NCBI RefSeq assembly: GCF_019393635.1
Contig: NC_057863.1
Span: 1,938,501 to 2,002,500 of the forward strand
Reading direction: 5' to 3'
Origin: Dromiciops gliroides
Taxonomy: Eukaryota > Chordata > Mammalia > Microbiotheria > Microbiotheriidae
Length of the DNA: 64,000 nucleotides
The position numbers and the translations under genes are program-made. How positions within the stretch are numbered: position 1 is the stretch's first letter; each line of letters starts with the position of its first letter. Positions 22,570-32,229 of this stretch are shown piece after piece. The notes under the pieces were generated by a model. The model was not told the DNA's origin, did no database searches, and saw only the letters and a program-made list of their open reading frames with translations.

Positions 22570-23650
22570 GTTATTTTTATTTCACATTGCCTTCTATTTT
22601 TTTATTCATTTGGATTTGCTTTGTTGTGTCTTGGTTTCTCATAAAGTCACTGGCTTCCATTTGTTCAATCCTCATTCTTAGGCAATTATTTTCATCAGAG
22701 AGCTTTTGTGCCTCCTTTTCCATTTGGCCAATTTGACTTTTCAAGCTGTTGACTTTTTTCTCATGTCTTTCCTGCATCTCCCTCATTTCTCTTTCCATTT
22801 TTTCCTCTACCTCTCTAACTTTATCTTCAAAGTCCTTTTTGAGCACCTCTAGGGCCTGAGACCAATTCATATTTTTCTTGGAAACTTTAGATATAGGGGC
22901 CCTGATGTTGACAACTTCCTCTGAGGGTGCACCTAGATCTTTCTCATCACTAAAGAAACTTTCTATGGTCCTCACCTTTCTCTGTCGGCTCATCTTGCCT
23001 TTCTTTTACCAGACTTTTAGCTCCTTAAAGTGGGGCACTGTTTCCAGGCTGCAGTATCCCAAGCTTCAGAAGTCCCAGGTGGTATGATTTAAGGAGGATC
23101 AGGTTCTTCACTCACCTGGCCTGTTCCCTGGTCCATAGATGACCCCAGACCAACTTGCTAATCAACCAGCTTTGTGTGTTGTGGTTGTCAGCTCCGACAA
23201 GCCTGTGCCCCTCCCCCACCTGGGCCACTGCTACTCAAGCCTACCTCCTGGTTCTCAGCAGGGGTGAAAAATCCAAGTTCTGCCTTAGCACCAGCATAGA
23301 CCCCTGTAGTCTCCCCCCTGCCCAGGGCTCAGCCCTCTCACCAGCCTGTGAGCTTAGTTCCAGACGACACTGGTGCTTCAGCTGATTCAGAGGCTCTGGG
23401 GGTCTCCTTCTCTGGTGAGGCTTTCCTGGGACTGTCAGGGTGATGGTGGGGTTGGGCCCGACTCCTGCCTCAGCAGAGCAGCTCCCTCCTTCTGACCTTC
23501 CAAGCCGTTCTTGGTTAGAAGATGATTTCAGCACATTCTTCTGTGGATTTTGCTGCTCCGGGCATTTTCCTATTGTATTATTTGGAGGTTTTTGGGAGAG
23601 ATCCTGTCATGAGTTTGAGAGCTCACTGCCTTTCCTCCCTGCTATTTTCA
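22570..23650 (-). mobile_element. L1 5' end (5' UTR plus ORF1 start), 3' missing
   Basis: Minus-strand order is GC-rich 5' UTR (23,650 to 22,994) then the ORF1 start (22,993), ending near 22,570 in AAATAAAAATAAC followed by GA-rich repeats. L1 copies normally lose the 5' end; this one has lost everything after the ORF1 coiled coil. Internal polyadenylation or a deletion could explain it. The 5' UTR boundary is approximate. Confidence 0.6.
22577..22993 (-). pseudogene. L1 ORF1 N-terminal fragment, open frame
   Basis: A 138-residue open frame starting MSRQRKVRTIESFF. Residues ~45-120 form a charged heptad-like coiled coil (KKDFEDKVREVEEKMEREMR region), as in the N-terminal half of mammalian L1 ORF1 proteins. 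The RNA-recognition and C-terminal domains are missing: the frame ends in TAA at an A-rich junction. The sequence to its right looks like L1 5' UTR, which supports an L1 origin over a host gene. It is an incomplete chaperone-like nucleic-acid-binding protein and cannot support retrotransposition alone. Its unbroken frame suggests a fairly young copy. Confidence 0.75.
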
Positions 23651-24448
23651 TTTCAATATTTCCTTTCCTAAGAGGCGGCCAAGCCTTAGAGGTCAGCCTG
23701 TCCCAAGTGAGGGCAGGGGGGTGGCCTCTTTAACCACCGTGTAGAGACATGCTGTGGGGAAGGGCAGTAGGGCCCCTGTGGGGCCCCTGAGCCAGCCCTG
23801 ATTTCATGGGTGGGGCCTGAGTGACCATCTGTTGGCCTTTCCAGGCCAAGCAAGGAGCTGAGGTTGGGGGAACTAGAAGGGAGAGGGGCCCCTTTGGTCT
23901 CTTGCTCCCCCAAGGGAGGCCGACACTGTTCCAAGAATGAGCCACTGGACCATGTGCCATCCCTGAGGTAGTGCCTCAACCTCTCCCAAGATCTTTCTAC
24001 CTCTCTCCTCCCCTCAATGTTGTGTGGGGCTGGGGTGGGGGAGGGGCCTCCTCACTGCCACCCACTGAGATCCTTCCTTCCACCATGGCCCCCCCACCCC
24101 TAGTCACCAATGCCCCCCAGGTGTGAGGGCCGGTGCTGAGCTGGGGAGGGGCCACTGCTCCTGGAGCCCAGCCCTTGTTCTTGGTGCTGAGGGTCACTCT
24201 GGGATGACCTCTCCAAGCCTGCTTCCTCATGTGTGGAATGGGGGTGATGAGACCTGTCCTCAGAGGGTCATTAGGAGGGAAGCAGGGCCCGGCCATCCCC
24301 TCCCCTTGGTGCCCTTAGCCCCTGCTTGGGGGCTTGCATCCCCATCACAAGCTCTGGACTCATCTTCTGATGGGTGGAAAGCATCCTGGCCTTGTCTCCA
24401 CAAAGACCCTGCTGGTTGGAGTCGCTTGGTAGCTGTGTGATTGGGGTC
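23651..24448. other. Intergenic DNA, nothing recognised
   Basis: Single-copy-looking GC-rich DNA up to the left copy of a SINE target-site duplication at 24,449. Confidence 0.45.
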
Positions 24449-24459
24449 AGGCAGGTTAC

Positions 24460-25579
24460 CCTTCCCTCCCTCCCTCCCTCCTTCCTTCCTTCCTTCCTTC
24501 CTTCCTTCCTTCCTTCCTTCCTTCCTTCCTTCCTTCCTTCCTTCCTTCCTTCCTTCCTTCCTTCTTTCTTCCTTCCTTCCTTCCTTCCTTCCTTCCCTCC
24601 CTCCCTCCCTCCTTTCTTCCTTCCTCCCTCCTTCCTCCTTCCTTCCTTCCTTCCTTCCTTCCTTCCTTCCTTCCTTCCTTCCTTCCTTCCTTCCTTCCTT
24701 CCTTCCTTCCTTCCCTCCTTTCCTTCCTTCCTTCCTTCCTTCCTTCCTTCCTTCCTTCCTTCCTTCCTTCCTTCCTTCCTTCCTTCCTTCCTTCCTTCCT
24801 TCCTTCCCTCCCTCCCTCCTTCCCTTCTTCCTTCCTTCCCTCCTTCCTTCCTTCCCTCCCTCCCTTCCTTCCCTCCTTCCTTCCTTCCTTCCTTCCTTCC
24901 TTCCCTCCTTTCCTTCCTTCCTTCCTTCCTTCCTTCCTTCCTTCCTTCCTTCCTTCCTTCCTTCCTTCCTTCCCTCCCTCCCTCCTTCCCTCCTTCCTTC
25001 CTTCCCTCCTTCCTTCCTTCCCTCCCTCCCTTCCTTCCCTCCTTCCTTCCCTCCCTCCTTCCTTCCTCCCTCCCTCCTTCCTTCTTTCCTCCCTCCCTCC
25101 TTCCTTCCTTCCTTCCTCCCTCCCTCCTTCCTTCCTTCCTCCCTCCCTTCCTTCTTTCCTCCCTCCCTTCCTTCTTTCCTCCCTCCCTCCTTCCTTCCTT
25201 CCTCCCTCCCTTCCTTCTTTCCTCCCTCCCTCCTTCCTTCCTTTCTTCCCTCCTTCCTTCCTTCCTCCCTCCCTCCTTCCTCCTTCCTTCCTTCCTCCCT
25301 CCTTCCTCCTTCCTTCCCTCCCTCCCTCCCTCCTTCCTCCTTCCTTCCCTCCTTCCTCCCTCCCTCCCTTCCTTCCTTCTTTCCTCCCTCCCTCCTTCCT
25401 TCCTCCCTCCCTCCTTCCTCCTTCCTTCCTTCCCTCCCTCCCTCCCTCCTTCCTTCCCTCCTTCCTCCTTCTTTCCCTCCCTCCTTCCTTCCTTCCTTCC
25501 TTCTTTCCTCCCTCCCTCCCTCCTTCCTTCCTTCCTCCCTCCCTCTCTTTCTTTCTTTCTTTCTTTTCTTTTCTTTCTC
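24460..25579 (+). repeat. 1.1 kb (TTCC)n/(TCCC)n array
   Basis: Tetranucleotide array of TTCC with TCCC and TTTCC variants; on the minus strand it is (GGAA)n. It lies between AGGCAGGTTAC (24,449-24,459) and the reverse SINE at 25,580, whose other flank is AGGCAGGTCAC (25,684-25,694). The array therefore occupies the position of the SINE 3' tail and appears to have grown from it. Long open frames through it (repeating PSFL or KEGR) are artefacts, since these units contain no stop. Confidence 0.95.
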
Positions 25580-25683
25580 AGGACCACACAGCTAGTAAGT
25601 GTCAAGTATCTTAGGCTAGATTTGAACTCAGGTCCTCCTGAATCCAGGCCCGTGCTTTATCCACTGCATCACCTAGCTGCCCC
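25580..25683 (-). mobile_element. SINE whose tail became the TTCC array
   Basis: Reverse-orientation SINE from CACACAGCTAGTAAGTG to CACCTAGCTGCCCC. Its duplication AGGCAGGT(T/C)AC brackets both the SINE and the array. Confidence 0.9.
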
Positions 25684-25698
25684 AGGCAGGTCACTTCT

Positions 25699-25852
25699 TT
25701 TTTTTTTTTTTTTTTAGTAAGGCAGTTGGGGTTAAGTGACTTGCCCAGGGTCACACAACTAGTAAGTGTCAAGTGTCTGAAGCCAGACTTGAACTCAGGG
25801 GCTCCTGACTCCAGGGCCGGTGCTCTATCCACTGCACCACCTAGCTGCCCCA
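25699..25852 (-). mobile_element. Young marsupial MIR-core SINE
   Basis: Reverse SINE with a poly-T (A-tail) start and an 11-bp target-site duplication AGGTCACTTCT at 25,688-25,698 and 25,853-25,863. It inserted at the edge of the previous SINE duplication. Confidence 0.93.
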
Positions 25853-25863
25853 AGGTCACTTCT

Positions 25864-27529
25864 GTTAAGGGCTAAAATTCTAGCTCGTCTGTCTAAAATA
25901 TCTAATGAGTGGTCGCCAATAAATTATAAGCTTTAGCAAGAGTTAGGCTTTTAAGCATTTATTAAGGAGAATAAGAATTTGGTAAAGAGAGAGAGAAAGG
26001 CCTAGATTCCTATCTATTAAAGGGAGAGCGCATTTCTAGCTCCGCTCTCCACCAGAGTCCAAAGGAAAGAGAGGGAGACTGAGCACCAGTCTCTTCCTTC
26101 CTCCTCCCACTCGCCCACGTCACTTCCTTTTCCAAAGAAAAGACTCCTGGTCTTGCCCTCAAAGACCTTCGCTTCATGGGTGGAACTCTTCTACAGTAAA
26201 TCTCCAGCAGGTGGCGTCATTCCAATCGTTACACTTCTCAATGAGCCTCAGTTTCCCCACTGGTCTGCATTCCCCACTTCCCAGGTTATAGAGTATTCTA
26301 GAATGTTGAGTTGGGGAAGGCCCAGGGTAGGGTTATAGACTCTTTCCTGTGGACCCCTTGCACCCTAGAAGCAAGGGGATGGGCAAAGTAATGGAGTGAG
26401 AAGAGAGGATGACTCAGGTCATGAATCCAATCCTGGGCCTGCCACTAACTGGACATGAGCCAATCACAGCCGTCTGGGCCTCAGGCTCCCCCTTTGTGGA
26501 ATGAGACCATGACCTCTGCCCTGCCGGCCTTCCTGGAGGGAGGTGTTGGGACACCATCCCCCTGCAAGCCAACACATGCCTCCCGGGAGCAGGGAGACAG
26601 GAGACTACTGCAACAGTCCAGGTGGAAGTGATGAGGACCCCAGCTTGAATGGAGAGCACAGACAGATGTGGCGGGGCAGATCTAGCAGCTGATTGGCCAA
26701 ATGGGAGAAGAGAGGCCAAGGATGTGAGGACAGCCAGGACTGACACTCCACGAGCCCAGGAGATCGTGGTGTCCTTGACACAAACAGGGAGTGTGGAAGG
26801 GCTGAGATTTAGGCGGGGGAGGGGCTTCAAGTGGCCTCATCTTTCACCAAGACCCACCCTGGCCCGAGGGCAAGAACGTGGAGTAAATAAGTGGCCGGAT
26901 GCAGTGGATGCGATCAGGGCAGCACCTGCACACAGTGTGACCTCATCCTTTCAGGATGACACCCAGGTCTCTCTTCACCCATTAGTGTGGCGATCAGGGG
27001 CCTTGGGAGGGGAGGCCTCCCACCTCGGGTTGGCAACACCCTGGGCAGCTGAATCGGGGCCTGGCTGGGCAGCCTCATGCACCTGCAGCCTAGAGCGCTG
27101 GGCCCAGATGCTTCCTCTTCTTTCCCTTCAGCCCACCAGCTGCAGGTGAGCCCAGGCTAGTCACTGCCGGGGTCTGGCCCAGCTGAGGGGGAGGGGCCCC
27201 GGGAGCCCACCGGATGTCAGATCTTTGTGGAATACCCTTTGCCTACCCTGGGGCTTGAGGAAGCTCAGACCAGGTGCATTTTCCATGGGTGAGCTTGGGA
27301 TACAAATGACTTCCATTTGCAAGGCAAATGAGCAGCGGCCCCAGTGTCCCCCACCCCCAGCCCCCATGTGAAAGTCTCAGCCAGCAACCACAGGCAACAG
27401 GATTCATGGGGCCTCCAGAGAAAATCCATGTGCTCTCCCCTTGCAGTGACCCTGGATGAGGAAGGGCTGGGCCATGGGGCTGCCCCTGAGGCAGATGCTG
27501 CACCCACCCCTCAACTCAACCAACTCACA
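25864..27529. other. Intergenic DNA, no gene recognised
   Basis: Single-copy-looking sequence. A weak old-repeat feel near 26,400-26,700 (CTGCAACAGTCCAGGTGG type) is too decayed to name. Confidence 0.4.
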
Positions 27530-27725
27530 GCTCCCATCCATCCCTTAAATCTTCTCTGCTTGACCTCAAGCACCCCCATTTCCTTCAGCTGAGCATCCTC
27601 TGGCATGGATAAAGGCCAGCCTACCTGCCCTCCTCTGGACACTGCTTCTGATGTCCTTCCCGAGCTATGAGACCCAGATCTGAACCCAGCCCTCCATGCT
27701 GAGGTGTGGTCTGACCATTGCAGGG
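27530..27725 (-). repeat. Probable CR1/L3-type LINE relic
   Basis: Text of the kind CTGCCCTCCTCTGGACACTG and GAGGTGTGGTCTGACCATTG matches the well-known 3' region of CR1/L3 LINEs read in reverse orientation. Confidence 0.5.
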
Positions 27726-27744
27726 CTGGGGGAGTGGTGGGGGG

Positions 27745-28013
27745 GAGAGACAGAGAGAAAGAGAGAGACAGAGAGAGACAGAGACAGAGACACAGAAACA
27801 GAGAGAGACAGAGACACAAAGACAGAGAGAGACAGAAACAGACACAGAGACAGAGAGAGACAGAGACAGAGACACAGAAACAGAGAGAGACAGAGACAGA
27901 GAGAGACAGAGACAGAGACACAGAAACAGAGAGAGACAGAGAGAGACAGAGACAGAGACACAAAGACAGAGACAGAGACAGAGACACAGAGACAGAGAAA
28001 GACAGAGAGAGAA
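27745..28013 (+). repeat. (GACAGA)n array
   Basis: Hexamer-based purine-rich array with CACAGAAACAGA variants. The open frames on both strands (RDRDTE type and SVSLSL type) are repeat artefacts. Confidence 0.97.
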
Positions 28014-28014
28014 C

Positions 28015-28160
28015 CATTGATCAAACATCTGATCAAACACCAGGCACTGTCCTAGTGCCTAGGAATACAAATTCCAGAGATGCAGTCCCTGCCTGCCCTC
28101 AAGGAGAAGACAATGGGCAAAAGGAAGAAGGGCAGGGCAGAGTCCTGTGCCCTGGGGCAG
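28015..28160 (+). repeat. Old dispersed repeat, CR1/L2-like class
   Basis: Carries CACCAGGCACTGTCCTAGTG, AGGAATACAAATTCC and CTGCCCTCAAGGAG, the same repeat class as 12,440-12,600. Confidence 0.5.
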
Positions 28161-28271
28161 GGCCCAGGGTTCTATTGGGAGGGGGATGAGGAGGATGGGC
28201 AAAGGGGGCAGCCTCTTTACCTGCTTGGTCCTGGACGCTGAGACTCACTCTCTTGTTCATTCATTGGTTTA

Positions 28272-28379
28272 TTTATTTATTTGTGGGGCAATTGGGGTTA
28301 AGTGACTTGCCCAGGGTCACACAGCTAGTAAGTATTAAGTGTCTGAGGTTGGATTTGAACTCAGGTCCTCCTGAATCCA
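28272..28379 (-). mobile_element. 5'-truncated young SINE
   Basis: A reverse SINE with a short TTTA-type tail that lacks the tRNA-like head. A 10-bp target-site duplication CATTGGTTTA lies at 28,262-28,271 and 28,380-28,389, so the truncation happened at insertion. Confidence 0.92.
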
Positions 28380-28705
28380 CATTGGTTTAGTAAGTGTTAA
28401 TTCTCTCTGACTCCTATCCCCCTCCCCCATCACTGAATAATAATAATTTTTAAAAAACAGAAAGAAAATGCTTGTAAGTAGCCCACACAGTCCAAGAAAA
28501 CAAGTTCCCACGTTGGCCATGGTGGAAACTTCTCTCCATATGGGTGGAGATTGGGTTAGTGTTCCTGGCACCCTTTACATTGGGGATTCACCTTGACCTT
28601 TCAGTCCATTAGAACCTCCATCTTGCTTTGAGCCAATGGTTGTCTAGTCCTGTTCCCCTCTCCTAGTCATCAAAATGCTAATTTTTGGAGTCCATGTAGT
28701 CCTAC

Positions 28706-28833
28706 TGTCATGGGGTGCAGAGCAAACTATCACCTTGTTCTAACTAAGTTTTGTGTGCAAGAGGGTGTAATTCTTTAAAGAGGAATTCCCAAGAACCCCA
28801 ACCCCAACCCGTACCCCATTTCCCACCATATCA
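28706..28833 (+). repeat. Internally deleted 5' LTR
   Basis: Only 128 bp against 623 bp for the 3' LTR. It keeps the first ~19 bases (TGTCATGGGGTGCAGAGCA) and the last ~110 bases. The part matching 31,622-32,115, which in the 3' LTR contains the U3 repeats, the TATA box and most of the AATAAA signal, is missing. This LTR cannot act as the original promoter. Confidence 0.93.
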
Positions 28834-28835
28834 TC

Positions 28836-28853
28836 TGGCGCCCGAACGTTGTA
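28836..28853 (+). other. Primer binding site, tRNA-Lys-like
   Basis: Starts two bases after the LTR end with TGGCGCCCGAAC, the first 12 bases of a tRNA-Lys3-type primer site. The expected AGGGAC follows only after an extra GTTGT, so the 3' part is interrupted. Typical gammaretroviruses mostly use tRNA-Pro, so a Lys-type site would be unusual. Confidence 0.7.
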
Positions 28854-28917
28854 GGGACGTGGGATTTTCCTTTTTCCTCTTAGCACACAAAACTGGGGGG
28901 TGGGAACCGGGTTTCCT

Positions 28918-29250
28918 TTCTCCCTCTCCCACCTGACTCAACTTCCCGTTTGAGTCACAGAGAGGTAGAGAGAGGGTCAGCTTTCACACACGACAGTGGA
29001 GAGCAGCCTGAGTCTCCCTCCCTCGCCGAAAGCTCAAACAGACGTCTGGACCACGCTTGGCACAGAACCTGGAGGTAAGACTGTACCTTCTGGGTCTCTC
29101 TTCTCCCTCTCCCGCCTGACTCAACCTCCCGTTTGAGTCACAGAGAGGTAGAGACGGTCGGCGTCTGCAGGACAGCAGAGAGCAGCCTGGGACTCCTAGA
29201 TGTCCGAACCATGCTTGGACCCTCAGACTACACGTTTCTGGGTAAGAACA
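28918..29250 (+). repeat. Tandem duplication in the proviral leader
   Basis: Two related copies with a 183-bp period start at 28,918 and 29,101 (TTCTCCCTCTCCC, then CCTGACTCAAC, CCGTTTGAGTCACAGAGAGG). Each ends near a splice-donor-like sequence: GGTAAGACTG with GT at 29,075 and GGTAAGAACA with GT at 29,242. Confidence 0.88.
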
Positions 29251-29322
29251 TTTATGCTTTATGTGTCTATCCCTTACCAGCTCTCTGCTCTTGGTTCAGA
29301 CTATTCTCCTTAGACAGTAGTT

Positions 29323-31220
29323 ATGGGACAGAAAGGGAGTGTTCCGAAAAAATTCACCTCTGGGGTGCATCCTAAGAGATTGGACTAGACTGGAACTTAA
29401 AAACCTGAGAAAGAGATGTATGATACATTTTTGTAACAATTTATGGCCACATTATCCTCTAGGAAGTGAAGGAAATTGGCCTGTACACGGCACCCTTAAT
29501 TATAATACCATCTTGCAATTGGACAGGTTTTGCAAGCGTGAAGGGAGATGGACAGAGATTCCATACGTATCGGCTTTTATGAGTTTGAACCAGAAGTCAA
29601 AGGGAAAGGATGAGGTCCCCTTGCCGGTGGAGAATCACCGCAAGTCCAAGCAATTAGCTAACCCTTTGGGCACCTACTCTGAGACCTCAGCCTCCCCTCC
29701 TCCTCAAACTCATTCCCTACCTGTTTCTCATCCCACTCCTTCTCCGCCTGCTTCCGTACCTATGGGTCAACCACAGTCATATCACTCTATGACTGAGACC
29801 TCTCCTTGCCCACCGGCTGATCTCAGAACCAATTCCTTGTGCCACACGGGGAGTGGATATCAGTCTCCCTCTATCCTGCTCTACCCCATTTACAATCTGG
29901 GGGAACTCCAATATGTTCCCATTTCTCCTGTTTTTTCCATTCAGCCGCCCCATCTGCTTTACCTAACCTGCAGTCACCTACGGCTATCTCCCTTTCCCCA
30001 TCTCCACCCATGCTGCAGCCAAAGACTGTTTCCCCTCCTCCACCTACTCCACAGCCAAAGGCTGTCACCCCTCCCCCACTGGGCCCGATGCCCAATCCTC
30101 AGTCCCCACCTGAGCTATCTCCCCAACCCAGGTCCTTACCAGAGTCTCCCACTGCTTCCCTGCTTCCATTAAGGGAATTTCCCATTGGGAAGGGCACAAC
30201 ATTAAGGCATGCCCCTTTTTCTATAAACAGGTTATCTCAGATTAAAGAGAAATTGGGGAGCTACTCAGAGAACCCCACAAAGTTCATAGATGGCTTTAAG
30301 TCTGTGACACTGGAGTTTGACCTTTCCTGGACCGATTTGCAAATTATTCTTGCTAGCTGTTGTACCCCGATGAGAAAAAACAGATTTGGGACCTGGCGGT
30401 ACAAGTTGGGGATGAACACTCGCAGGTTGGAGATTGGGTTGGGGTCCCTGGTTTTACAGCTGTCCCAGTCATAGAACCGAGATGGAACTATGATAACAGG
30501 GAAGATAGGGCTCGTAGAAATCACATGATCACCTGCCTAGTTGAGGGAATGAGAAGGGGGGTTAAGAAACAAGTCAATTATGGAAAGGTGAGGGAGATAA
30601 CACAGGGGTCTGATGAAAATCCTGCTGTCTTCATGAGCCACTTAGCAGACTCTCTGAAGAAATATACTAACCTAGACCCCCAAAGAGATGTAGGAATTAT
30701 TGTCCTCAATATTCATTTTATCAGCCAGTCTGCTCCTGACATTAGGAGAGAGCTCCAGAAGTTAGACTGGGGTCCCCAGATCCCATCCTCACAACTCCTT
30801 GACATTACTTTTAAGATTTTTAATAACAGGGACCTTGCAGTAGCCAGAGAGAGAAAAGATGGCTCGTGCCCGCTCCATAGACCAAGCTTCTATAATAGCA
30901 GCAGCCATCACCACATCTGCTACCAGCAGAACTCCGGCTGGCCAAGATTCTGGCAGCTGCAGTAAACCGGGACACAGAAGTGGGGGACGCTACACGAAGG
31001 TGAGGCCTGCCCTCCTACCTCTTTGTCCCCAGGGCAGCACCCAAGAAATCGGCTTAGCAAAAATCCAGGGCTCTGCAGCTTGCTCTGCTGACCAGCATCG
31101 TGTCAGGCCTATGGCCAAGCTGGACATAGGAGGCAAGCCTAGGAATGGTTTGGGGGCGACCTCTGTCTTACTCTCTGGTTCAGGTCCTAGCATGCAATCA
31201 AGGCACAAAATGGGGATGGG
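29323..31220 (+). pseudogene. gag: Frameshifted gammaretrovirus-like gag, protease trace
   Basis: A Met-Gly-Gln start, typical of a myristoylated matrix protein, lies at 29,323. Its frame stops at TAG 29,386, and the matrix body continues in the next frame to about 29,935. A proline-rich segment and the start of the capsid follow in another frame (to about 30,358). The capsid with a major-homology-region-like block (ITQGSDENPAVF) runs in a third frame to about 30,855, and a degenerate nucleocapsid zinc knuckle (a Cys-His remnant around 30,950) lies in a fourth segment. A trace of the protease start (KLDIGG near 31,120) follows, with its catalytic DTG triad not intact. At least four frame changes make this non-coding. 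It would have encoded the structural polyprotein of the particle core. Confidence 0.85.
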
Positions 31221-31588
31221 ATAAAAGGGACCCTTAATGTAGACAGACACTGCCTATCACAGAATTAGGCTTGAACTCCCTCCTGTAAAGCAGGTCACAC
31301 CCTGTCCTGCAAAAAAGGTCCCACTTGACTCCTGATCTGATAAAGCCCCTTTTCCCTTTTGCTCTGGTCAGTTTTAATTTTTTTGTTTAAGTCTGTTCCA
31401 TCTAGGCTCAAGGATTCATGACACTGTGCCCACGTGTTGCCTCTGGACTCTCTGGGCCCCTCACAACTCCACGCATTCCAGGCCTTCTCCACTTCTCTCC
31501 CCTCCCCCTCCCTTGAGCCGTGATTTCTTCGACCCCCGGTCAGCATGAAGCAGTTTCAGAAGAATCTTCGTCCCCTTTCCTTATATAT
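31221..31588 (+). other. Proviral remnant before the 3' LTR
   Basis: About 370 bp with no recognisable reverse transcriptase, integrase or envelope motif. Most of pol and env have been deleted or never entered this copy. The T-rich stretch around 31,375-31,390 has no clear function. Confidence 0.6.
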
Positions 31589-31589
31589 A

Positions 31590-31602
31590 GAGAAGTGGGG
31601 AA
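31590..31602 (+). other. Polypurine tract
   Basis: GAGAAGTGGGGAA abuts the 3' LTR start TGTCATGG. It is the plus-strand primer site of the provirus, with one T inside the purine run. Confidence 0.8.
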
Positions 31603-31830
31603 TGTCATGGGGCGCAGAGCACCCCAGAATTTCTCTGGGGCACACCGAGGAATCTTCTCCTTGAGAAACTAAACCAGAGGACAGATAACGCCTAGAGAGA
31701 TAAGCTGAACCAAATCGGACTGAGCTAGCTTGGGATTCCTACCCTTCATTTTGGTCTCCCTTACCCTGGGGAGATAAGTTTGGGTGTGGCTTCGGCCTTT
31801 GTGTTCTGAAGAGGGATCCGTAGCCACCCC

Positions 31831-31921
31831 TCACCCAATTCCTTTAGTCACTACCAGTGGGGGATGGTCCTCCACTGTTCACCCAATTCCGCCAGCTACC
31901 ACCAGTGGGGGATGGTCCTCC
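31831..31921 (+). repeat. U3 tandem repeat, enhancer-like
   Basis: Two ~43-bp copies start TCACCCAATTCC at 31,831 and 31,879 and both end with AGTGGGGGATGGTCCTCC. Duplicated U3 blocks in gammaretroviruses are often enhancers. Confidence 0.8.
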
Positions 31922-31971
31922 CTCACTAAAGGAACTTTCTACAGGAAGATGGTCCACCCCCATCAGTCCTC

Positions 31972-31979
31972 TATAAAAG
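31972..31979 (+). promoter_or_regulatory. LTR TATA box
   Basis: TATAAAAG, about 130 bases upstream of the AATAAA, in the expected U3/R order. Confidence 0.75.
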
Positions 31980-32229
31980 TACCTTCCAGTTTCCTGTTCG
32001 AGGAGATTTGGTACCTCTGAGCCATGTGCTTTATGCCAAATCTCCCCATGAAAAGTCTAAGGATTTCTTTCATGGTTTCCCTCCCCCCACCCTTCCCTTC
32101 CCTTGTTCCTAAATAAACTATCACCTTATTCTAACTACGTTTTGTGTGCAAGAGGGTGTAATTCTTTAAAGAGGAATTCCCAAGAACCCCAACCCCAACC
32201 CGTACCCCATTTTCCCACCATATCACTAC

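Larger units (their letters stand above)
28706..32225 (+). mobile_element. Defective gammaretrovirus-like provirus
   Basis: A 3.5 kb element with two related LTRs starting TGTCATGGGG and ending CACCATATCA, flanked by an exact 4-bp duplication CTAC at 28,702-28,705 and 32,226-32,229. Inside, in order, are a Lys-type primer site, a duplicated leader, a frameshifted gag with matrix, proline-rich, capsid and degenerate nucleocapsid parts, a protease trace, a ~370-bp remnant without recognisable env, and a polypurine tract. A 4-bp duplication and gag layout fit gammaretroviruses. The element is defective: the 5' LTR lacks its promoter, gag is broken and pol/env are essentially absent. The shared LTR parts differ at about three positions over ~113 bp, which suggests moderate age. 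Confidence 0.93.
31603..32225 (+). repeat. Full-length 3' LTR
   Basis: 623 bp from TGTCATGGGG to CACCATATCA. U3 carries a 48-bp-period duplication (31,831-31,921) and a TATA box; AATAAA lies at 32,112-32,117 and is followed by the U5 part shared with the 5' LTR. It is the only structurally complete LTR of the element. Confidence 0.92.

Noticed and set aside
24374..25717. Long open frames (over 440 codons) on both strands with PSFL/KEGR repeats
   Set aside because: They run through a TTCC/TCCC array that cannot contain stop codons in any frame; there is no gene structure.
27511..28189. Frames of SVSLSL and RDRDTE repeats
   Set aside because: Products of a hexamer GACAGA array; the RD/RE-rich look is compositional.
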